Of a stretch of DNA of 13,124 nt, positions 1 to 6,331 are shown one piece after another. The notes under the pieces were generated by a model. The model saw nothing but the letters and a program-made list of their open reading frames with translations. It had not been told where the DNA came from and did not search any database. The position numbers and the translations under genes are program-made. Position 1 is the first letter of the stretch. Each line of letters starts with the position of its first letter. Origin of the DNA: Crocinitomicaceae bacterium (GTDB lineage Bacteria > Bacteroidota > Bacteroidia > Flavobacteriales_D > Crocinitomicaceae); contig JABSPC010000252.1 of NCBI GenBank assembly GCA_013215515.1, positions 1-13,124 of the forward strand, given 5' to 3'.

Positions 1-2076
1 AGCACCAACAGAAACTCTATCTTCTTTTCCTTTAATTAATTTCTTAGCATCTTCATGTGAAATACCAACAGCTAACATTTTCCCTTTGTCTGTCGCTTTA
101 AATTGCACACGACTTCTATGGAAGATTAGTTGAACAGCTTGCTCTAAAGTTAAAGCACCAGAAACATATCCAGCAGCAACTTCACCAATACTGTGTCCTA
201 CAACAGCTCCAGGATGAACTCCTTTCGCTTTCCACATTTCGTATAAAGCAATTTGCAATGCGAAAATAGCAGGTTGAGCGATATTAGTTTCGCTAATTCT
301 TGAAGTTTCTTCATCTCTAGAAAGCTCTTCAATCAATGACCAATCTGCGTGAACAGAAAGCATTTTTTCAAGCTTTTCGATGTTTGCTCTAAAAATCGGA
401 TCGTTTTCTAAAAGTTGTCTTCCCATTGCGAACCATTGAGGTCCTTGTCCAGAGAAAATAAATACAACTTTATCCTTTAATTCAAGCGCTCTGTTGTCAG
501 CAATTTCATTCAGCGTTTCTCCATTCAAATAAACTTGAAGGCTTTCAGCTAATTCTTCTTTTGATTCAGCTACAACTGATAATCGGAAATCGTGTTGTGA
601 ATTTCTAACAGCAGTTGAATAACAGATGTCGCTAAATGATGCCGTATTGTTTTCATCCTTTAACCAATCAATGTAAGATTGAGTTAATTCTTGTAAAGCA
701 TCATTATTTCTTGTTGAAAGAGTAGCAACTTGAAGTCCTTTTTTGTCTGTAGAACCTTTCTTTGTATCATTTTGTTTGTGACCCTGAAGTACAACGTGTA
801 CGTTCGATCCACCGAAACCAAATGAGTTTACACCAGCAAAGCTTTCTTCACTAGTTGCTGCTGGCCAAGGATGTTGGTCCACAGGTACTACCAATTTCAA
901 TTCATCGAAAGGAATGTTTCTGTTTCCATTTTTGAAGTGAATATTTGGTGGAATAGTTCTGTGCTTCATCGCTAAAAGAAGCTTACTTATTCCAGCAATA
1001 CCTGATGCAGGCTCAAGGTGTCCAATATTAGATTTGATAGAACCGATAAAGCAATCTGTATCTCTATCTGTTCCAATAACTTTCCCAATTGAGTTTGTTT
1101 CAATCGGATCTCCTACGAATGTTCCTGTTCCGTGTGCCTCTACATATTGAACAGCATGCGGATCAACTTGAGCATCGATGTAAGCATCTCTCAATAAATC
1201 TTGTTGAGCAATAGGGTTTGGTACTGAAATTCCTTTTGTCGCACCATCTTGATTCACTGCTGAACCACGAATTACGCCATAAATATTATCTCCATCTGCC
1301 TCAGCTTGAGAAAGTGGCTTTAAGAAAATTAATCCAGCACCTTCACTTCTGATATACCCATTTCCTCTTTCATCAAAAGAGTAACATGTTCCATCCGGAG
1401 AAAGGAAACCACCCTTACTGAATCCCATTTGAGGTTCAGGCTTGAGGATTGAGTTTACTCCACCTGCAAATGCAGCAATAGCGTCTCCTTCCCAAATTGA
1501 ACGACAAGCCATGTGGATTGCATTCAAAGAGGATGAACAAGCTGTGTCAAGAGCGAATGAAGGTCCTTTTAAATTATATGAATATGAGATTCTGTTTGCA
1601 TTAATACAGAGTGCAGCACCAACATTTGTGTGAGAACCTATATTAACACGTTCTTGAGTTGCATTCTGAAGATCACCATAATCGTGAGCTGAAATTCCAA
1701 TAAAAACTGCTGTTTTAGTTCCGTCCAGGTCGTTTAGACTTAAACCAGCATCTTGTATTGCTTCGTATGAAACTTCCAACAACATTCTTTGTTGTGGGTC
1801 CATTCTCTGCGCCTCTAATGGGGATATCCCAAAGAATCCAGCATCGAATTTATCGATGTCGTTTATAAAACCACCTCGGTTCACACTAATTTTCCCTGCT
1901 CTTCTCCATTCAGGTGCATATAACCCTTCAGTATCCCATCTGTCAGCAGGAATAGGGCCGAGAGCATCTGTTTTATCACAAATTAACTTCCATAAATCCT
2001 CAGGAGAGTTAGCATCTCCAGGGTATCTACATCCCATTCCAATAATTGCTATTGGTTCTTTTAGTGAATTGGCCAT
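1..2076 (-). CDS. Type I polyketide synthase, N-terminal part (KS and start of AT); runs off the window
   Basis: Chain-building enzyme: the ketosynthase condenses an acyl chain with an extender unit that the acyltransferase loads onto an ACP. From ATG at 2076 the frame is open for 692 codons to the window edge. The KS domain fills about residues 5-430, with the active-site Cys180 in DTACSSSL, His315 in EAHGTGT and His353 in KSNIGH, so the catalytic triad is intact. After a linker (about 435-530) the AT starts at FSGQGPQW (about residue 540) and has its nucleophile Ser629 in GHSIGE; only about 155 AT residues are present. DH, ER, KR or ACP domains, if any, lie outside, so product and iterative or modular mode cannot be told. 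The start is fixed by the KS N-terminus (MANSLKEPIAIIGMGCRYPG) and by a promoter 28 bp upstream; there is no clear Shine-Dalgarno site. The next gene upstream is divergent, so this is the first gene of its transcript. Confidence 0.95.
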   Translation of the reverse strand, partial: MANSLKEPIAIIGMGCRYPGDANSPEDLWKLICDKTDALGPIPADRWDTEGLYAPEWRRAGKISVNRGGFINDIDKFDAGFFGISPLEAQRMDPQQRMLLEVSYEAIQDAGLSLNDLDGTKTAVFIGISAHDYGDLQNATQERVNIGSHTNVGAALCINANRISYSYNLKGPSFALDTACSSSLNAIHMACRSIWEGDAIAAFAGGVNSILKPEPQMGFSKGGFLSPDGTCYSFDERGNGYIRSEGAGLIFLKPLSQAEADGDNIYGVIRGSAVNQDGATKGISVPNPIAQQDLLRDAYIDAQVDPHAVQYVEAHGTGTFVGDPIETNSIGKVIGTDRDTDCFIGSIKSNIGHLEPASGIAGISKLLLAMKHRTIPPNIHFKNGNRNIPFDELKLVVPVDQHPWPAATSEESFAGVNSFGFGGSNVHVVLQGHKQNDTKKGSTDKKGLQVATLSTRNNDALQELTQSYIDWLKDENNTASFSDICYSTAVRNSQHDFRLSVVAESKEELAESLQVYLNGETLNEIADNRALELKDKVVFIFSGQGPQWFAMGRQLLENDPIFRANIEKLEKMLSVHADWSLIEELSRDEETSRISETNIAQPAIFALQIALYEMWKAKGVHPGAVVGHSIGEVAAGYVSGALTLEQAVQLIFHRSRVQFKATDKGKMLAVGISHEDAKKLIKGKEDRVSVGA

Positions 2077-2389
2077 ATTTTTAGTTGACTTATATTATTG
2101 AAAAAGACAACAAATATAACCAAGCAAATTACGAATTACAATGTTGTTAAAAAGTAAATGAAATTACTGACGATTTTTTTTACTAAAAATGACGTAAAAT
2201 ACATGTAATGTGTAATGTACGTTGTTTTTTATGTTACTGTCTTAGAATGAACTTAAATGAATGAAAATTGGAAACGATTTTTGCGGTTTTGAACTCTGAA
2301 AGACCTCAATGACGGATAGCGATCAATATTTCCAACGGAAACTATAGTATTTTAGTAGTGACTAAAAGAAACAATCAAGAAGAAGTGCT
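2077..2389. other. Gene-free interval between divergent genes
   Basis: This 313-base A/T-rich stretch separates the polyketide synthase (minus) from the small membrane protein gene (plus). It holds the synthase promoter at 2111-2141 and a perfect tandem duplication of the heptamer TGTAATG (2204-2217). I found no convincing TAnnTTTG element for the plus-strand gene and no RNA gene. Confidence 0.6.
2111..2141 (-). promoter_or_regulatory. Bacteroidota-type promoter for the polyketide synthase gene
   Basis: On the minus strand, TTG (2141-2139), a 20-base spacer and TATATTTG (2118-2111) match the Bacteroidota -33/-7 consensus (TTG/TTTG, then TAnnTTTG). Transcription would start near 2104 and leave a leader of about 28 bases before the ATG at 2076. 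The match is seen directly; activity is inferred. Confidence 0.6.
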
Positions 2390-2779
2390 TTGGGGAAAAA
2401 TCGATTTTCCGATCCGAAAGCTGGCTTAATCGGTGGTTTAGTTATTGGTCTAATTGTTCTGTGGATCAATGCATATCACGGCCTGGGTTTAACCTTTGTT
2501 GCTGGTTTGAAGCAATTCATCTATACTTTTTTCATGGGAGGACTCGTTGCAAAAGTGTGTGAGAACATTTCTGTAAATGTAAGACCTGCAATAAAGGCGG
2601 TTTTAATGGCCGTACTTATTCCTAGTGTTGTTATAGTATTCTTAACCTATTTGCTTTACTCCTTGAAAGGCACGCCTAAACCTTTTCTGTCTACCTTGCC
2701 AACAATCATTTTGACACCTATCATTACGATTTTTTGGAGCTTGAAGAAAAGAAAGGACTTGAAGATTTTTTCTGATTAG
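2390..2779 (+). CDS. Small integral membrane protein of unknown function (4 predicted membrane segments)
   Basis: A 129-residue, strongly hydrophobic protein. Four likely membrane helices lie at about residues 10-30, 33-53, 65-90 and 98-118, and the C-terminus is basic (KKRKDLK). Between helices 3 and 4 sits a polar loop with LKGTPKPFLSTLPT, which looks like the conserved feature of a family of uncharacterised Bacteroidota membrane proteins I recall only vaguely; I cannot name a function. The start is uncertain: the frame has no ATG, so the TTG at 2390 was taken; the frame is open back to a stop at 2363-2365, and a purine-rich AGAAGAAG lies a few bases upstream. A GTG at 2385 is out of frame. 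The next gene, also a membrane protein on the same strand, starts 170 bases downstream. Confidence 0.65.
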   Translation: MGKNRFSDPKAGLIGGLVIGLIVLWINAYHGLGLTFVAGLKQFIYTFFMGGLVAKVCENISVNVRPAIKAVLMAVLIPSVVIVFLTYLLYSLKGTPKPFLSTLPTIILTPIITIFWSLKKRKDLKIFSD

Positions 2780-2948
2780 TAGATTTCCTTTTATTTCCTG
2801 GCATCGTTTAAAACTGTTTTGATTGCTTGTTCCAAAATAATCGGCCAAAGGAGGTCTGCTTTTTTTGATAAAGAGTAAGTGGGGAGTCTTTAGTGAATTT
2901 GAGTTGGCAATAATACTTAACTTCGCATTTCAAAAATAAACACGATTA

Positions 2949-3671
2949 ATGCTGATAGGTGAAGATTTTGAAAAAATTCAATTTGATTTATTTGGATTGA
3001 ACTTAATGGACCCAAATGCTTTCATTGGCGACACGCTAATTTTTATTGTTGCACTTATATTAGCAAGGAAAGTGAAAAACTTTGGAATAGACACACCTTT
3101 TTTCAAAAACTGGTATTGGTTCTTCATAATTTTTGGGACTGGATTTTTTGTTGGTGGATTAGGTCATTTATTCTATGGCTATGTAGAACTCGCAGGTAAA
3201 TACCCCCCTTTATACTTGGGGATTATTTCTGTTGTGTTTATTGAGAAAGCCATGGTCTCTTTACTTTCAAAAGAGTCAATACGAAACCTGTTAAATCGTT
3301 TGATAATTATTAAGCTATTTGTGGCACTATTTGTGGCCACTTTAGTTTTTATCTATGCTGACCTTTCCAAGGACCCAACAATAGCTTTGAGAGTAACTTC
3401 TATTAATGCGACAATTGGATCTGCGTATGCACTCGTCTATTTAGGTATTAAATTCGCTAAATCCATAACACCTTCTTTCCATTATCTCTGGCTTGCGGTA
3501 GTTGCAATGCTTCCAGCGGCAGTTGTTCAAAGTAATAAGATTAGTTTTCATCAGTGGTTTGATAGAAACGACGTGAGTCATGTTTTTCTTATTTTGAGTG
3601 CTATCATCTATTATCTTGCTATTCTGGGGTTAGCTGGGAAAATTAAAACTGACATTAAGTCGGTTAGTTAA
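2949..3671 (+). CDS. Polytopic membrane protein, about seven predicted helices, unknown function
   Basis: A 240-residue membrane protein with hydrophobic segments at about 24-42, 54-78, 86-105, 115-136, 144-168, 176-194 and 210-230. Polar residues sit in or beside helices: His73 in GGLGHLFYG (helix 2), and His201, Asp208 and His211 in HQWFDRNDVSH just before and at the start of helix 7. Seven helices with His/Asp at these places resemble the CREST superfamily of membrane hydrolases (alkaline ceramidase, PAQR and relatives), which bind zinc through such residues. This is a suggestion from layout only; the exact S-xxx-H and HxxxH signatures are not clearly present. The ATG at 2949 is the first start in the frame. 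No terminator is visible before fbaA. Confidence 0.7.
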   Translation: MLIGEDFEKIQFDLFGLNLMDPNAFIGDTLIFIVALILARKVKNFGIDTPFFKNWYWFFIIFGTGFFVGGLGHLFYGYVELAGKYPPLYLGIISVVFIEKAMVSLLSKESIRNLLNRLIIIKLFVALFVATLVFIYADLSKDPTIALRVTSINATIGSAYALVYLGIKFAKSITPSFHYLWLAVVAMLPAAVVQSNKISFHQWFDRNDVSHVFLILSAIIYYLAILGLAGKIKTDIKSVS

Positions 3672-3773
3672 TGAATATTTCCCGTTTTCCAAGCTAGAAT
3701 AGCAAAGAGGATTACGATTAATTGAAGATAAAAGTTGCTAAGGATTCATTTTATCACTGATTCTTCATTAAAA

Positions 3774-3808
3774 TTGCATCCAAACCTTACAATAATTCCT
3801 TAACTTTA
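3774..3808 (+). promoter_or_regulatory. Possible promoter for fbaA-accD
   Basis: TTG (3774-3776) and TAACTTTA (3801-3808, one mismatch to TAnnTTTG) precede fbaA. The 24-base spacer is longer than usual, so the match is weak. Transcription would begin near 3815. An AAGGA follows at 3830-3834, only two bases before the ATG. Confidence 0.3.
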
Positions 3809-3836
3809 GCGCCTGAATAATTAAACAATAAGGACA

Positions 3837-4910
3837 ATGAGTCACGGAATTAAACCAGGAGTTGCAACAGGAGATGAAGTTCAAAAAATCTTCGCTTATG
3901 CAAAAGAGAAAGGATTTGCGCTTCCAGCAGTAAATGTTACTTCTACAAGCACAGTGAATGCAGTAATGGAAACGGCTTCTATGATGAACTCTCCTGTTAT
4001 TATTCAATTTTCGAATGGTGGCGCAGAATTTTTCGCTGGTAAAGGTTTAATAAATGATGATTTCGCTGCTAGTATCGCTGGAGCCGTATCTGGAGCACGT
4101 CATATTCATGCTCTCGCTGAATTGTATGGAGCAACGGTAATCCTTCACACAGATCATGCTGCAAGAACATTATTGCCATGGATTGATGGTCTTTTGGATG
4201 CAAGTGAGCAATTCTATAAAGAAACTGGAAAGCCGTTGTATAGCTCGCACATGATTGATTTATCAGAAGAGCCAATCGAAGAAAACATTGCAACATGTAA
4301 GGAATACCTTGAGCGAATGAGCACAATAGGAATGACTTTAGAAATAGAATTGGGTATCACAGGTGGAGAAGAAGACGGAGTGGACAACTCGGACGTAGAT
4401 GTTTCTAAACTATACACACAACCAGAAGAGGTGGCATACGCTTACGAAGAATTGAGTAAAGTTAGCCCTCGATTTACTGTTGCCGCTGCATTCGGTAATG
4501 TACATGGTGTGTATAAGCCGGGTAACGTTACATTGACGCCAAAAATCCTATTGAATTCACAAGATTATATCCAAGAAAAGTATAACACTAGCGGAAATCC
4601 GGTTGATTTTGTTTTCCACGGAGGATCGGGGTCAACGTTGGAAGAAATTCGTGAAGCTATTGGATATGGAGTAATCAAAATGAACATTGATACTGATTTA
4701 CAGTTTGCTTTCACTGAAGGGGCTAGAGACTACATTGCTTCTAAAATGGAGTATTTACGGACTCAAATTGGAAACCCAGAAGGTGCTGAACTTCCAAATA
4801 AAAAATATTACGATCCACGAAAGTGGCTGAGACAAGGTGAGTTGACATTTGTTAAACGCTTGGAAAGATCATTTCAAGATTTGAACAACATTAATACACT
4901 TGCAGAGTAG
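3837..4910 (+). CDS. fbaA: Class II fructose-bisphosphate aldolase
   Basis: Zinc-dependent cytoplasmic enzyme that reversibly cleaves fructose 1,6-bisphosphate into dihydroxyacetone phosphate and glyceraldehyde 3-phosphate in glycolysis and gluconeogenesis. The 357-residue protein aligns from end to end with E. coli FbaA (359 residues) with an offset of three. The catalytic Asp106 and zinc ligand His107 lie in HTDHAA, further zinc ligands are His223 (GNVHGVYKPGN) and His261 (FHGGSGS), and the phosphate-binding segment KMNIDTD is present. The C-terminal NKKYYDPRKWLR block typical of the long class IIA form is also there. Start ATG at 3837 gives the usual family N-terminus. accD follows after 24 bases on the same strand with no terminator between, so the two are probably one transcript. 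Confidence 0.97.
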   Translation: MSHGIKPGVATGDEVQKIFAYAKEKGFALPAVNVTSTSTVNAVMETASMMNSPVIIQFSNGGAEFFAGKGLINDDFAASIAGAVSGARHIHALAELYGATVILHTDHAARTLLPWIDGLLDASEQFYKETGKPLYSSHMIDLSEEPIEENIATCKEYLERMSTIGMTLEIELGITGGEEDGVDNSDVDVSKLYTQPEEVAYAYEELSKVSPRFTVAAAFGNVHGVYKPGNVTLTPKILLNSQDYIQEKYNTSGNPVDFVFHGGSGSTLEEIREAIGYGVIKMNIDTDLQFAFTEGARDYIASKMEYLRTQIGNPEGAELPNKKYYDPRKWLRQGELTFVKRLERSFQDLNNINTLAE

Positions 4911-4934
4911 AAATAAAATTCGGAATTATATAGG

Positions 4935-5780
4935 ATGGGTTGGTTTAAAAGAGATAAAGAAGGAATAACAACTTCGACAAAAGAGAAGAGAGAGACACCT
5001 GAAGGTCTTTGGGAGAAATGTTCTAATTGTAAAACAATATTCTCATCTGATGACTTGGAAAAGAATTTTTATGTGTGTGATCGTTGCAATGACCACGAAA
5101 GAATTGGTTCTAAAGAATACTTCAAGGTTTTGTTCGATGATGGTAAATACAAAGAATTGGACGCCAAATTAAAAGCAGGTGATCCACTTAAGTTTGAGGA
5201 CACAAAAAAGTACGTTGACCGTGTTAAAGCTTCACAGAAGAAAACAGGATTGGTAGATGCGATTCGTACAGGAAAAGGAAAGATTGATGGAGAAGATATT
5301 GTAATTGCTGCGATGGACTTTGCGTTTATTGGAGGTTCAATGGGGTCTGTAATGGGAGAGAAGATTGCAAGAGCAATTGATCTTGCTATTAAATCCAAAT
5401 GCCCGTTCATGATTATCTCGAAATCAGGTGGAGCTAGAATGATGGAAGCTGGATTGTCACTTATGCAAATGGCAAAAGTTTCTTGAAAACTAGGACAACT
5501 TTCTGAAGCGAAGTTACCGTACATCTCATTTTTAACTGATCCTACAACTGGTGGAGTTACTGCTTCTTTTGCAATGTTAGGAGATATCAATATTGCAGAG
5601 CCAGATGCGTTAATCGCATTCGCTGGACCGCGTGTTGTAAGAGAAACGATAGGAAGAGACCTTCCTGATGGATTCCAAAAAACGGAATTTGTAATGGAAC
5701 ACGGTTTCTTAGATTATATTGTTGATCGAAAAGACTTGAGAGAGACGTTGGCGTTGAGCTTGAAACTGTTTAGATCATAG
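4935..5780 (+). CDS. accD: Acetyl-CoA carboxylase carboxyltransferase subunit beta, interrupted by an in-frame TGA at codon 184
   Basis: AccD is the zinc-finger half of the carboxyltransferase that moves CO2 from carboxybiotin to acetyl-CoA, giving malonyl-CoA for fatty acid synthesis; it works as an AccA2-AccD2 tetramer. Residues 29-51 form the four-cysteine zinc ribbon (C29, C32, C48, C51), followed by the crotonase-fold domain with [12 protein letters not shown] and, after the stop, [20 protein letters not shown]. The whole frame is 281 residues plus stop, the normal length. At 5484-5486 a TGA stands where AccD proteins usually have Ala (motif MAKTSAKL; here [21 protein letters not shown]). 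Both sides are in the same frame and well conserved, so this is a nonsense change without frameshift. The first in-frame ATG after it (5574) lies beyond the GG of the oxyanion region, so a split two-chain enzyme is unlikely. As written, only 183 residues would be made. Confidence 0.93.
5484..5486 (+). other. In-frame TGA stop inside accD
   Basis: The codon series around it reads GCA AAA GTT TCT TGA AAA CTA GGA, that is A K V S stop K L G. A single base change could give TGA from GGA (Gly), TCA (Ser) or CGA; the usual Ala codon GCA would need two changes. The same window uses TGA as a true stop (8634-8636, end of the TRIC gene), which argues against a changed genetic code. Confidence 0.9.
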
Positions 5781-5858
5781 ATTCGATCGTTATATTATTT
5801 GATATTAGATTATTCGAAAATTCAAACCTTCGAAAAGCCGTTTAATCGGAAAAATGAG

Positions 5859-5866
5859 TATCTTTG
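5859..5866 (+). promoter_or_regulatory. TAnnTTTG promoter element for rpsO
   Basis: TATCTTTG is an exact match to the Bacteroidota -7 element, 47 bases before the rpsO ATG, placing the start of transcription near 5873. I see no good TTG at the usual distance upstream. Strong Bacteroidota housekeeping promoters often have this TATCTTTGC form. Confidence 0.5.
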
Positions 5867-5913
5867 CCCCGTCGTAAGACAATACATAATAATCATTTAA
5901 AAAAAATATTGGA

Positions 5914-6183
5914 ATGTACTTAGATTCAAAAGAAAAAGAAGCGATCTTCAAAAAACACGGAGGATCAGAGACTAACACTGGTTCATCAGAAGCTCAAATT
6001 GCATTATTCACATACAGAATTTCGCATTTAACTGGTCACCTGAAAAATAACCGTAAAGATTTTGTTACTCAAAGATCTCTTCAGTTATTGGTTGGTAAGA
6101 GAAGAAGCTTGTTGGATTATTTGAAATCAACGGAGATCGGAAGATATCGTGCGATTGTAAAAGAATTAGGATTACGTCGTTAA
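5914..6183 (+). CDS. rpsO: 30S ribosomal protein S15
   Basis: Primary 16S rRNA-binding protein of the small subunit platform, binding the helix 20-22 junction. The 89 residues match the exact length of E. coli S15 and show its signatures: NDTGSxE-like TNTGSSEAQIA, HLTGHLKNNRKD, RSLQLLVGKRRSLLDYLK and the C-terminal GLRR. The ATG at 5914 follows an A-rich leader without a Shine-Dalgarno site. It lies next to pnp, the same rpsO-pnp order as in E. coli and many other bacteria. S15 commonly represses its own translation through its mRNA leader; I could not identify such a fold here. Confidence 0.97.
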   Translation: MYLDSKEKEAIFKKHGGSETNTGSSEAQIALFTYRISHLTGHLKNNRKDFVTQRSLQLLVGKRRSLLDYLKSTEIGRYRAIVKELGLRR

Positions 6184-6206
6184 TTCTTAACATAAAATAT
6201 TAAATG

Positions 6207-6244
6207 GGGGGCAGTCGAATTTATATCGAGTGCCCTTCTTTTGT
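6207..6244 (+). terminator. Imperfect hairpin terminator or attenuator between rpsO and pnp
   Basis: GGGCA at 6209-6213 pairs with TGCCC at 6231-6235, then a G/G mismatch (6214, 6230), then TCGA (6215-6218) pairs with TCGA (6226-6229) around a 7-base loop. Two more G-T pairs extend the base, and TTCTTTTG follows. The broken T run and mismatch suggest partial termination, so some transcripts could read on into pnp, for which I see no good promoter. Confidence 0.55.
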
Positions 6245-6254
6245 TTAAAAAGTT

Positions 6255-6306
6255 CTGGTCCACTTAAAAAGACTAACAGCTGAATGACTTAGTACAAGTG
6301 GATCAG
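6255..6306 (+). other. Long hairpin in the pnp leader
   Basis: CTGGTCCACTT (6255-6265) pairs with AAGTGGATCAG (6296-6306), 11 pairs with one G-T. Inside, ACTAA (6272-6276) pairs with TTAGT (6289-6293). The stem ends 25 bases before the pnp ATG and is not followed by a T run, so it is not a simple terminator. In E. coli an RNase III-cut leader stem controls pnp through PNPase itself; a similar role here is inference from position. Confidence 0.5.
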
Positions 6307-6331
6307 CACATTAATTAGTAAATAAATAAAT

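Noticed and set aside
1442..2101. Plus-strand open frames opposite the polyketide synthase (63 and 81 residues)
   Set aside because: Both lie antisense to the conserved KS domain and show no start context or family resemblance.
3768..4417. Minus-strand open frames opposite fbaA (79, 85 and 67 residues)
   Set aside because: Shadows of the conserved aldolase gene without any family resemblance.
5484..5486. TGA in accD as a selenocysteine codon or as evidence of a recoded genome
   Set aside because: AccD is not a known selenoprotein and usually has Ala here, and no other gene in the window has internal TGA while the TRIC gene ends at TGA in the normal place.
5069..5590. Minus-strand open frame of 173 residues opposite accD
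   Set aside because: It is antisense to a clearly conserved gene, has no recognisable domain, and its composition mirrors AccD codons read backwards.
5484..5780. accD as a natural split gene with a separate downstream subunit
   Set aside because: The first in-frame start after the stop (5574) would omit the conserved segment [13 protein letters not shown], so the second piece would lack needed active-site glycines.
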